A stretch of DNA of 64,000 nucleotides. Source: Cocos nucifera. Its lineage: Eukaryota; Streptophyta; Magnoliopsida; Arecales; Arecaceae. The position numbers and the translations under genes are program-made. Below the pieces are notes generated by a model, which was given only the letters and a program-made list of their open reading frames with translations, searched no databases and had not been told where the DNA came from. Below, piece by piece: positions 1-9,060 of the stretch. Each line of letters starts with the position of its first letter. The first letter of the stretch is position 1. The stretch is from positions 286,546 to 350,545 of the forward strand of contig QRFJ01001929.1 in NCBI GenBank assembly GCA_006176705.1, read 5' to 3'.

Positions 1-50
1 AGACTGAGCATCGAACTGGACTTCGACAGGAGCGGAGTTTATCCCCAACA
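1..50 (-). mobile_element. Truncated gypsy LTR terminus
   Basis: The window opens inside an LTR on the minus strand that ends at 50 with tccccaaca. The last 35 or so bases closely match the end of the solo LTR at 9020-9055 and, on the opposite strand, the start of the LTRs at 1312 and 6613. On the minus strand it reads as the 5' end of a gypsy LTR starting TGTTGGGGATAAA. The rest lies outside the window, so solo LTR and full element cannot be told apart. Confidence 0.75.
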
Positions 51-132
51 TTTATTAATGAATCAATTATAGATATAATGTAGCTCAACCATCAACAGGC
101 TGATGATTGACTTTGGAATATATTTTTCAACA
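51..132 (-). mobile_element. Copia LTR 5' fragment, minus strand
   Basis: The reverse complement matches the first ~80 bases of the copia LTR that starts at 40159 (TGTTGAAAAATATGTCCC, then the cgatcatcagcctgtt region). The LTR boundary caaca is at 132. The fragment is cut at 50/51 by the gypsy LTR, which suggests that the gypsy LTR inserted into an older copia LTR. Confidence 0.75.
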
Positions 133-1306
133 CTTTTTGCTGGGTAAAAGGCCTCCAAAGGACTTGGTTGAATATTTCTCTTAAGTGTATGAAAACATTT
201 GAGCCAAGGAGCCATGACAACCTGAGAAGAGGCAGTAGGAGGAATCCATGGTGCTCCAAAGCTCCCTAGATACAGCTAATTTTCATAAACATACTCTCTT
301 CTTTATAGAGCTCTGAACAGCTTGAAATAATCTTATCAGTTATTTTTCAATTTAGATTGGTAGATACATGTTGCAACCACCACTTCATTCAGTCAATTTT
401 GTATGACCTAGACTCAAAGCTTGACCTTTAGGAGATCACCTCCTATGAGTTATTGCCTCTTTAAAGTGGTACAAAGTCTAGCAAAGTGGTTACTTTCTTC
501 ATCCAAATCAAGGGAGATGCCTTAGGCTCAGAAGTAGGGGGTCCATGATATGGTAATAAATTACTATGGTGATGTGGCATGACTAAATTCATCTAAATCA
601 TGATTTATATGGTGATCCAATTATATCCAAGGATTCTCTAAGGCATTATGGTTAAAACCCCCCAGTTGACCTAGAAGATGGAATGAAAAAATAAAAAAAT
701 AGTCGAATTTCAAAGTTGAAGACTCTTAACTTGAGTCAGCAGCTCAACAGTAAGCCTGAGGTGAGTAGGTCAACCTTCTTATGGTTGAAGCTACTCGACC
801 CTTTCATCTAAGAGCATATGGAGTTCTGGCTATTTTATTATATGCTAGACTATTATAGCATGTCCTAATGCTATTACGCCATATTTACAAGTTGTCACGG
901 TACAACTTTGAGTTAGTTGGTATATGATTCATTGAATATCAGGATCTAACTATACATAAAACTATCCTTTAAGAAAGATGAGAATTGCTTATTGGCTTAA
1001 TGGCCTAATACTTGACTGGTAAGTCCCTCTATAGCATCCCTAATACCAACATTAGTCACCTGACTTTCTCCTTCTTTCTTAGTTTCCATTAAAAAAAAAA
1101 GATCTCTCTGATTTAAGCATTAAAGGGCCTCATTATCTTATAAGTCTATGGAGGCGATCCACATCAACATCTCGGGATTGACGGCAATATTTATCATGAT
1201 GGGTGAGACTGAGTATTGGCCAACATGATCCATTTATTTTGATCAATTGATATCGAATGGGTTTACTGAGTTGGAATATGATCATGAATTAGGAATTATT
1301 GCAAAT
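133..1306. other. AT-rich non-coding DNA
   Basis: No credible coding region is seen. About 1206-1311 is the left half of a dispersed repeat. Its right half continues after the gypsy insertion at 7740-7840, and another copy lies at 11543-11755. The rest (133-1205) is unclassified. Confidence 0.5.
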
Positions 1307-1311
1307 GGTAG
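1307..1311. repeat. Target-site duplication (left), ggtag
   Basis: The five bases ggtag immediately before the LTR start at 1312 are repeated exactly at 7735-7739, right after the second LTR. Five bases is the usual size for LTR-retrotransposon integrase. Confidence 0.9.
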
Positions 1312-2432
1312 TGTTGGGGATAAATCCCGCTCCTGCCGAAGCCCGGCCCGACGCTCAGCCCAATGTAACCAGTAGCCGCGGAAGAGCTTCGACAGACGGG
1401 CTTCAGCCGAACTCCCAGCGGTCGAGCTTCTTCCAGCAGGCCGAACTGGTCAGCTCCCGAGCTTCTCCCGGACTCCCAGCGTCGAGACTGAACTTCCTGG
1501 GCGGCCGAACTCCTTCGGACTCCCCACGGCCGAACTCCTTCGGACTCCCCATGGCCGAACTCCTTCAGACTCCCCACGGTCGAACTCCTTCGGATCGACT
1601 CCAAGCGGCCGAGCTTCAATGAAGTCCTCTCAGCGGCCGAACTCCTCAGCGGACGGGCTTTAGCGGAATCCCCAAGCGGTCGTCACTCAGGAGCCCGAAC
1701 TCCTCAGCAGTCGTTACTCGGCCGAACTCCTCAGCGGTCGCCCTCATCGAACTTCGGCCGACCGAGCACCTACCGAACTCTCAAGTGTCCCAGCCTTAGC
1801 CGAAGTCCAACAGCCGGCCGAACCCCAAACGACCGAGCTTCGGATTCTCAGCAGCCGAACTCTTCAGCGGACGAGCCTTAGCTGCATATCTCCAGTCAGA
1901 CGCCTATGGGTGCCGAACTCCCTCCTATCTTCCTCTTCAGGAGCCCGAACTCCTCCGAAATGGGCACACGACGAAGGCCTTCAACCCTTCATTTGGCAAG
2001 CTCTGCAACCATCACCATCAGACGGCGATGGCTGTCACCCTCAATCCGCCGACCCACTGTCAGGCGGCGATGGCTGTCACCCTCAATCCGCCGCACACGG
2101 CACCATCCCGTGAGACTGACTCCGCCGAACCTCGAGCGGTCCGCCAGCACGCGGCTGCAGTTGTCACCATCAAGCTCCACTATATAAAGGACCCTCCCGA
2201 CACACTAAGGCTAAGCTCTCTGATCTCTAGGCTCTTCTCCTCTTCTCTAAGCTCCGGAACTCATTCCGAGCACTCCATTACTGTTGGCCAGAGCTGACTT
2301 GAGCGTCGGAGGGTCCTGCCGGAGCCACCCCCCACCGGCTCCGGACGGGACTTTATTTTGCAGGTCCCCGGCGGCGACCTCGGCGGCCTCGACTCCAGCG
2401 ACCTCCGGCGACGACCAGTTTCTGCACCAACA
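1312..2432 (+). repeat. 5' LTR of the gypsy element
   Basis: 1121 bp, TGTTGGGG...CACCAACA. It contains four copies of a 25-bp unit (ggccgaactccttcggact plus tail) from 1503, and a 42-bp duplication at about 2018-2100 (gcgatggctgtcaccctcaa in each copy). A TATA box, tatataaagg, is at 2181-2190, consistent with the Pol II promoter of the element. By hand alignment it differs from the 3' LTR at about 17 substitutions and one indel, roughly 98.4% identity, nearly all transitions. Confidence 0.92.
2181..2190 (+). promoter_or_regulatory. LTR TATA box (5' LTR)
   Basis: Tatataaagg sits about 250 bp before the LTR end and is conserved in the 3' LTR at 7483-7492. It is the likely core promoter for the element's transcript. 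Confidence 0.6.
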
Positions 2433-2453
2433 GATTGGCGCTGGAAGAAGGGA
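2433..2453 (+). promoter_or_regulatory. Primer-binding site candidate
   Basis: Gattggcgctggaagaaggg starts one base after the 5' LTR, the expected place for the tRNA primer site. The ttggcgct core is of the kind found in Tat-type gypsy elements. Which tRNA it pairs with was not determined. Confidence 0.6.
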
Positions 2454-2642
2454 CTGAACCTTCGAGGTTCCCTTGTTCTTAAAGGAGTGCTCGGCGACCC
2501 TTCTCTTCCCTCTTTGGAGATCTTCCTTTTCTCTTCCGAAGAGAAAACGCCACCCCGGAGAGCTTCGGCACGGCGCTCGGCGGCCTCCGCGATCCGATCC
2601 CGTCCAGGCCCGTCTGTTCCTGCTTCAGCCCCGGCGGCCTAG

Positions 2643-2771
2643 GTTCCACCTGCACCCGCGGTGGATGTGAAGCAGTTCGGCCTGCTTGTCCGACAGATCC
2701 GTGGCCTCACGGAGGCGTTGCAGGCTATACAGCAGCCTCCGGTAGCGACTCCACCAGCAAGCCCGCCATGA
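2643..2771 (+). pseudogene. gag N-terminal remnant (Tat-like gypsy)
   Basis: The frame reads about 42 codons to a TGA at 2769-2771. They include VKQFGLLVRQIRGLTEALQA followed by a Pro/Ala-rich stretch. The same frame is open upstream from 2358 to a TAG at 2640, so one stop separates it from possible leader codons. Helical Gln/Leu-rich starts followed by Pro-rich linkers are usual in Tat gag. It is far too short to be a functional capsid protein and is best read as a relic left by the internal deletion. Confidence 0.5.
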
Positions 2772-3770
2772 GGGCGCGAGGAATCAGCCTTAAGGAAGAG
2801 CCCAATCGCCCCGAAGAGAGAAACGGAGAGCAGAAGTTCCCCCGCCGAAGCGGAATGAAGTTCGGCGCGAGGAAGGCCGAACCCACCCATGAGCCCGTCA
2901 TCGAGGAAGCTCCGACAAAGAAGTATGAAGTCCTCCCGCGGAAGCTTTCGCAGGAAAGCGGAACGAAGTTCGGTGCAAGTGAGGTCGAACTCACGCTCCA
3001 GTATGTCCCCCAAAGGAACCACCTACAAAGTGTTCACCGGAGGCGGAACGAAGTTCGGGCAAGAAAAGCCGAGCTCCCCTCGAGCTCGCCCGAACTCGTC
3101 CGAACAAGAGCAGCGGGAAGTTCTCCCACGGCAAGTCTCGCGGGAAAGAGGAATGAAGTTCGGCTCGAAGAAAAGCCGAGCTCCCCCCAAAGCTCGTCAT
3201 CAAGGCGAAATGAAGTTCAGTGGAAAGCCGAACTCCTCAGCTCAACCTCCAAATGAAGTTCGGCGCCGGCAAGGACGGAACGAAGCCCCCCCGCGGAATG
3301 AAGTTCGGCATCAGGGACTCCGAACTCCGCAGCAGATCACCCAAGTGAAGTTCGGCCGCGCTCGAGACCGCCCCAGGGCGATCGAGGCCGAACTCCCCCT
3401 CAAGTACGTCGCCACAACGAATTCACGGGAGGTGCGATAAAGTTCGGGCAAGCAAAGCCGACCCCCTCTCTGCGAGCAGGGAAGTCCGGACAAAGAAGCA
3501 TGAAGTTCTCCCACGGAAAGTTTCGCGGGAAAGCGGAATGAAGCTCCACGCAAGCGAAGCCCGAACTTCTCGAGCTCACCGCAAAGGAAGCCCCGACAGA
3601 AGGGCGCGAAGAAATCCTCCTCCCGAAAGATTCCGGAGGAAGTGAAGTCAGCGAAGAAGGCCCGTAAGGATTCGACCGACCAGCTCCTCTAACTCGAATC
3701 CTCGGCGAAGTTAGGAGCCAGCCGCCAAGACCTGAAGGACTACGGCCTCCCCAAACGTGCGCGAAGGCAA
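2772..3770 (+). repeat. Degenerate repeat built on a 'gaatgaagttcggc' motif
   Basis: The motif gga-atgaagttcgg (or gga-acgaagttcgg) recurs about a dozen times with irregular spacing of 60-130 bp, for example near 2851, 2959, 3050, 3153, 3208, 3253 and 3298. It is often followed by a stretch like aaggccgaactc. Several overlapping reading frames stay open because of this periodicity, and their products are Arg/Lys/Ser-rich with no recognisable domain. I read this as repeat expansion inside a former gag region, not as genes. Confidence 0.6.
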
Positions 3771-3780
3771 GTAAAGCCCC

Positions 3781-3909
3781 TACCATCGCGACCACGGCCA
3801 CGACACTGAGGAATACGTTCAGCTCCAAGACGAGATTGGAGAGCTCGTCAAAAAGGGACGACGGGATAAATTCCTCCGACGTCGGTCTGAAGCAGGAGAA
3901 GATCGGCTA
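3781..3909 (+). pseudogene. gag C-terminal remnant (zinc-finger-like, Tat-like)
   Basis: The frame from 3781 reads YHRDHGHDTEEYVQLQDEI, then a basic segment (ELVKKGRRDKFLRRRS), and stops with TAG at 3907-3909. A His-rich HRDHGHDTE motif followed by a basic tail is characteristic of the C-terminal zinc-finger region of Tat-lineage gag. The flanking Cys positions are not present here (Tyr in both visible places), so the finger is broken. Just downstream (3950-3985) is a short stretch resembling the gag/protease junction. Confidence 0.6.
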
Positions 3910-4039
3910 TAGGCGCTGCCGTAACTGGAAAAGACAAGAAGGTCGGCCGCCTCGCGGCGTCATCAACGCCACCCCGGGGAGGAGCTAGGAGCTAGCTACA
4001 TCGGTGATTGTCGTCCCCAGCGACAAAGTCAAGAGAAGC

Positions 4040-4215
4040 ATGTTCCAAATTAAGAAGGCCGGCATGAGATAGAGGAGGTCGTCTGGACGGGACTTACTGC
4101 CCGAGGGAACTCCGAGGAACAACACCCCGACAACCCTCGAACGAAAATGCGCTACGATCAGCTTCTCCTCGGTAAAACTCTCCCCTCTCAATAAAATCAT
4201 TTCTGGATGCGAAAA
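4040..4215 (+). pseudogene. Integrase C-terminal remnant and pol 3' tail
   Basis: Nucleotides from about 4046 (ccaaattaagaaggc, then agaggaggtcgtc) align base for base, with substitutions, to 35565-35760 in the decayed Tat-like pol, where they follow the integrase. The shared stretch includes the end of the integrase frame, a conserved non-coding piece (aataaaa near 4190 and 35702) and the run into the tandem repeats. Gag relics end about 3985, so the deletion junction that removed protease, RT, RNase H and most of integrase lies near 3985-4045. Confidence 0.65.
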
Positions 4216-4249
4216 CTATGCGATGACAGGGAAGAAGCAGTCAGCCGCG

Positions 4250-4720
4250 TTAGGAAATAGGAGGAGAACCTCGTCCTTAGCGCGAGCAAAGTCGAAGGCC
4301 CCATCCACAAAGGACGGGATGGGGGGAGAGGCGAGGACGACGGTCCTCATGTGCCCCCACAGCCGGCTAGGAACAGGAGGAGAACCTCGTCCTAGCGTGA
4401 GCAAAGTCGAAGGCCCCGTCCACAAAGGACGGGATGGGGGGAGAGGCGAGGACGACGGTCCTCATGTGCCCCCACAGCCGGCTAGGAACAGGAGGAGAAC
4501 CTCGTCCTAGCGTGAGCAAAGTCGAAGGCCCCGTCCACAAAGGACGGGATGGGGGGAGAGGCGAGGACGACGGTCCCCATGTGCCCCCACAGCCCGTTGG
4601 GAACAGGAGGAGAACCTCATCCTAACGTGAGCAAGGTCGAAGGCCTCCGTTCACCTAAAACGAGATGGGGGGAGAGGCGAGGACGACGGTCCCCATGTGC
4701 CCCCACAGCCCATTAGGAGA
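4250..4720 (+). repeat. 115-bp tandem repeat array
   Basis: About four monomers. The anchor gaacaggaggagaacctc starts at 4371, 4486 and 4601 (exactly 115-bp steps), with a diverged first unit at 4254. Each monomer also carries gagcaaagtcgaaggc and a run like gggatggggggagaggcg. Diverged monomers of the same repeat follow the pol at 35800-35960 and occur inverted at 37640-38165. Tandem repeats between pol and the 3' LTR are known in Tat/Ogre gypsy elements. Confidence 0.85.
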
Positions 4721-6290
4721 CAGAAGGGCTGCAGGCCCCGAGGGAAGGAAGATAGATCTCTCCCCCGAGCGCGCACCTCGGCTCGCAGGAGATAAGATCT
4801 CCCCGAGGGAAGCTCGGCAGGAGATAAGATCTCTCCCTCCCCGAGCAACCGAATCAACTTCGACTAGAGATAAGATCTCTTCCGAGCGACCGGAACAACC
4901 TCGGTTAGGAACAGGAGGAGAACCTCGTCCTAACACGAGCACCAACCTCGGCTAGAGATAAGATCTCTTCCGAGCAACCGAATCAATCGTCTCTAGAGAT
5001 AAGATCTCTCACCGAGCGATCTCGAACAACCTCGGTTAGGAACAGGAGGAGAACCTCGTCCTAACACGAGCACCAACCTCGGCTAGAGGATAAGATCTCT
5101 CCCGAGCGACCGAATCAACCTCGGCTAGAGATAAGATCTCTCCCGAGCGACCGGAACAACCTCGGTTAGGAACAGGAGGAGAACCTCGTTCTAACACGAG
5201 CACCAACCTCGGCTAGAGATAAGACTCTCCCGAGCGGATCAACCTCGGTCTCTCTAACACGAACAAAACCTCGTTAGGGAAAGATCTCTCCCGAGCGATC
5301 GAATCAACCTCGGCTAGAGGTAAGATCTCTCCGAGCGACCGTGAACAACCTCGGTTAGGAACAGGAGGAGAACCTCGTCCTAACACGAGCACCAACCTCG
5401 GCTAGAGATAACATCTCTCCCGAGCAACTGCGAATAGCCTCGGTCAGAAACAGGAGGAGAACCTCGTGCTAACGCGAGCAACAACCTCGGCTAGAGATAA
5501 GATCTCTCCCGAGCGACCGAGCCTCGGTTGGGAACAGGAGGAGAATCTCGTCCTAACGTGAGCACCAACCTCGACTGCAGAAGATAAGACCTCCCTCGAG
5601 CGCGCACTTCGATTGCAGGAGATAAGATCTCCCCGGAGCGCGCACTCCGACGTCGGCTGCAGGAGATAAGACCTCCCCCAAGGAAAGCTCGGCTACTCGA
5701 GATGAGACCTCCCCGGAGCAACTTCGGCTATGAATCAGATCTCCCCCGAGGAACTGGGCTAACCTCGACAGTAGGGGATGAGATCTCTCCCAAGCGCCCG
5801 CATCGACTTCGGTTAGGGATAAGGTCCTCGGATAGACGTAAGGCCCGCGACGACCTCGGTCGGGGAGCTTCAACATCGACCTCGACCGCGACCGCAGGAG
5901 ATAAGATCTCCCCCGAAGGAAGCTCGGCCGCAGGAGATAAGATCTCTCCGAGCGCGCACTTCAACCTCGGCTAGAGATAAGATCTCCCCCGAGCGACCGT
6001 GAACAATCTCGGTTAGGAACAGGAGGAGAACCTCGTCCTAACGCGAGCACCAACCTCGGATAGAGATAAGATCTCTCCCGAGCGACCGTTGACAACCTCG
6101 ACTAGAGATAAGATCTCTCCTGAGCGATCGTGAACAACCTCGGTTAGGAACAGGAGGAGAACCTCGTCCTAACGCGAGCACCAACCTCGGCTAGAGACGA
6201 GATCTCCCCCGAAGAAGCTCGGCTGCAGGAGATAAGATCTCCCCCGAGCGCGCACTTCAACCTCGGCTGCAAGAGAGGAGGTCTCCCTCG
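4721..6290 (+). repeat. Hairpin-bearing tandem repeat array
   Basis: About 1.57 kb made of two alternating modules. One contains taggaacaggaggagaac then ctcgtcctaacacgagcacc, inherited from the 115-bp monomer. The other is a roughly 40-45-bp module with ctagagataagatctctc followed by ccgagcgaccg. The second module recurs more than twenty times with small variations. Its centre is an inverted repeat, AGAGAT-AAG-ATCTCT (6-bp arms, 3-bp loop). No gene is seen; the open frames on both strands are by-products of the repeat. Confidence 0.8.
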
Positions 6291-6612
6291 AGTCAACTTC
6301 AGCTGATGAAGACAATGTCGCCCTCGAGGAGCTCAAATCCGACCTCGACCGTAGGAGGCGAGATTTACTTCGGCTTCAACATCAGCTTCATCGACTTTAG
6401 CTGGAAACGAGTTCCATTTCAACTCCAAACATCGACTGGAGATGAGGTCTCCCCCAAGCCTCAGCCTCAACTTCAGCGTCAATATTGGCTGGAGATGAGA
6501 CCTCCCCCGAGCTTCAGCTGCAACAAATGCGGAGCCTGGAAGAAGACTTCGGCAGTCGCCTATTTTGGTACTCCCTTCCTTCAATTTTTGAACTCGGGAG
6601 TGGGGGGGCTAC
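6291..6612 (+). other. Element 3' region with polypurine tract
   Basis: Unique sequence between the repeat array and the 3' LTR. It ends in gggagtggggggg at about 6596-6608, then ctac, directly before TGTTGG at 6613. The G-rich run is the likely primer for plus-strand DNA synthesis. Confidence 0.6.
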
Positions 6613-7734
6613 TGTTGGGAATAAATCCCGCTCCTGCCGAAGCCCGGTCCCGATGCTCAGCCCAATGTAACCAGTAGCCGCGGAAGAGCTTCGGCAGACG
6701 GGCTTCAGCCGAACTCCCAGCGGCCGAGCTTCTTCCAGCAGGCCGAACTGGTCAGCTCCCGAGCTTCTCCCAGACTCCCAGCGTCGAGACCGAACTTCCT
6801 GGGCGGCCGAACTCCTTCGGACTCCCCACGGCCGAACTCCTTCGGACTCCCCACGGCCGAACTCCTTCAGACTCCCCACGGTCGAACTCCTTCGGATCGA
6901 CTCCAAGCGGCCGAGCTTCAATGAAGTCCTCTCAGCGGCCGAACTCCTCAGCGGACGGGCTTTAGCGGAATCCCCAAGCGGTCGTCACTCAGGAGCCCGA
7001 ACTCCTCAGCAGTCGTTACTCGGCCGAACTCCTCAGCGGTCGCCCTCATCGAACTTCGGCCGACCGAGCACCTACCGAACTCTCAAGTGTCCCAGCCTTA
7101 GCCGAAGTCCAACAGCCGGCCGAACCCCAAACGGCCGAGCTTCGGATTCTCAGCAGCCGAACTCTTCAGCGGACGAGCCTTAGCTGCATATCTCCAGTCA
7201 GACGCCTATGGGTGCCGAACTCCCTCCTATCTTCCTCTTCAGGAGCCCGAACTCCTCCGAAATGGGCACACGATGAAGGCCTTCAACCCTTCATTTGGCA
7301 AGCTCTGCAACCATCACCATCAGGCGGCGATGGCTGTCACCCTCAATCCGCCGACCCACTGTCAGGCGGCGATGGCTGTCACCCTCAATCCGCCGCACAC
7401 GGCACCATCCCGTGAGACTGACTCCGCCGAACCTCGAGCGGTCCGCCAGCACGCGGCTGCAGTTGTCACCATCAAGCTCCACTATATAAAGGACCCTCCC
7501 GATACACTAAGGCTAAGCTCTCTGATCTCTAGGCTCTTCTCCTCTTCTCTAAGCTCCGAAACTCATTCCGAGCACTCCATTACTGTTGGTCAGAGCTGAC
7601 TTGAGCGTCGGAGGGTCCTGCCGGAGCCACCCCCCACCGGCTCCGGACGGGACTTTATTTTGCAGGTCCCCGACGGCGACCTCGGCGGCCTCGACTCCAG
7701 CGACCTCCGGCAGCGATCAGTTTCTGCACCAACA
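6613..7734 (+). repeat. 3' LTR of the gypsy element
   Basis: 1122 bp, TGTTGGGA...CACCAACA, aligned end to end with 1312-2432. It keeps the 25-bp repeats from about 6805, the 42-bp duplication and the TATA box at 7483. High identity with the 5' LTR points to a recent insertion; a calibrated substitution rate would be needed for a date. Confidence 0.92.
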
Positions 7735-7739
7735 GGTAG
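7735..7739. repeat. Target-site duplication (right), ggtag
   Basis: Exact match to 1307-1311 on the other side of the element. Confidence 0.9.
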
Positions 7740-7934
7740 CATTGCTAAATTAGAATATCATTACCACAAAACTTGTTGTTTAATTGATGGCTTCTAAATC
7801 AACATGTCAACATCTTTTCAATAGACCCTAGCTAATACTACACTTTCAACATCTCTAAGTTGGCTAGGGTACACCTCTCACATTTTCACTCTTATGAACC
7901 ATATCCATCTCTTAAGTTTGAAGTTCACTATATT
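7740..7934. other. AT-rich DNA between two gypsy insertions
   Basis: 7740-7840 continues the dispersed repeat interrupted at 1311 and matches 11651-11755. No gene is seen. Confidence 0.5.
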
Positions 7935-9055
7935 TGTTGTCGTAGAATCTGGTTGATACCGGGACGAGCTGGAGTGGAGGAGGATGAGATCATCGTTGGT
8001 GACTTGCAAAATAAAATTTCGTCCGGAGTCGATGGTGGTTGCTCCAACAGGATCCTCCGATGATCAAGTCAGCTCTTCTGACCAACAGAAATGGAGTGCT
8101 CAAGAATGAGTTCGATAGAATTTTAGAGGAAAGAGCTTAGAGTTTAGAGAAAGCATATCTAAAGGATCCTTTTCTATAGATGGAGCTTGTAGTAGATTGA
8201 TGGTGACAGTTGCAGCTGCCTGATAGCAGTCCACTCGAGGTCTGATGGAGTCAGTCATGGAGGGAGGCGTCGCCTGCAGCGTCACCTGCAATAGATTGAT
8301 GGTGACAGCCATCGCCATTCGATAGTGGATCACTGTCGTCTGCAGCGGACTGATGGTGACGGTCGCAGTCGTTCAATACTGAGCTACTTGGGGCCGCATG
8401 GAGGGTTGAAAAGTTTTGACGTATACCCATTTTAGAGGAGTACGGACTCTCAAAAAAAATATAGCTAGAGAGGATCGTCCGGGAGGAACACTAACTGAAG
8501 GAGTTCAGAAGGAGTTCGACTCCCATAAGCGTCCGACTGAAGGAGGGATCCAGGAGTCCGACTCTCGTAGAAGTCCGATCGAAGGAGATGTCTGAGAGGA
8601 GTCCGACTCTTGGAGAAGTCTGATCGAAGGAGATGTCTGGGAGGAGTCCGGCTCCTGAAGAAGTCCGATCGAAGAAAAAGTTTGGAAAGAGTTCGACTTC
8701 TGAAGAAGTTCGATCGAAGAAAAAGTTCAAAAAGAGTTCAGCTTCTGTAGGCGTCCGACTGAAGAAGTACGGAGGGAGTTCGACTCTCGTGGGAGTCCGA
8801 CTGAAACTCGGCTGCTGAGAAGTTCGATCGATTGAAGGGATTCGGCTAAGACTCGACTGCTGGAGAGTTCGGTCGGGCTCGACCATTGAAGAGTTCAGTC
8901 GGTTGAAGGAGTTTGGCTGGGCTCGACCGTTGGAGAGTTCGGTCGGTTGAAGAAATTTGGCTAAGGATCGATCGCTGGGGCTCTTTCGTGACTGCTAGTT
9001 GCATTAGACTGATCATCAGACTGGACTTCAGCAAGAGCGGGATTTATCCCCAACA
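7935..9055 (-). mobile_element. Solo LTR, gypsy family related to 1312-7734
   Basis: 1121 bp, the same length as the nearby LTRs. On the minus strand it begins TGTTGGGGATAAATCCCGCT; at the opposite end the final CA-type terminus is altered (plus strand tgttgtcg). It is flanked by perfect target duplications atatt at 7930-7934 and 9056-9060. No internal region or second LTR is attached, so it is a solo LTR left by LTR-LTR recombination. It is clearly diverged from the 1312/6613 LTRs but shares the terminal ~40 bp and internal motifs, so it is a different subfamily or much older. Repeated gaagaagt-tcgatcg motifs occur at 8580-8870. Confidence 0.88.
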
Positions 9056-9060
9056 ATATT

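Larger units (their letters stand above)
1312..7734 (+). mobile_element. Non-autonomous Ty3/gypsy (Tat-like) LTR element
   Basis: This is a complete 6423-bp element. Two LTRs of 1121 and 1122 bp begin TGTTGG and end CCAACA, and perfect 5-bp target duplications ggtag lie at 1307-1311 and 7735-7739. The 4180-bp interior has a primer-site candidate right after the 5' LTR and a G-rich tract right before the 3' LTR. It keeps only scraps of gag and a scrap of the integrase C-terminus, and lacks protease, reverse transcriptase and RNase H. More than 2 kb of the interior is tandem repeat. It resembles large retrotransposon derivatives (LARDs), which rely on proteins from an autonomous relative. The relative is probably the Tat-like family whose decayed pol is at 32203-35680, since both share the integrase C-terminal region and the 115-bp repeats. 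Confidence 0.9.

Noticed and set aside
2768..3440. Overlapping open frames of 162 and 183 codons
   Set aside because: They arise from repeated gaatgaagttcgg motifs in the gypsy interior, with no recognisable fold, and both frames look alike.
4223..4955. Open frames on both strands across the 115-bp repeats
   Set aside because: Repeat length and composition keep frames open; the peptides are themselves tandem repeats.
4721..6290. CRISPR-like array
   Set aside because: The repeats are of variable length with no unique spacers of constant size, and lie inside a plant retrotransposon.
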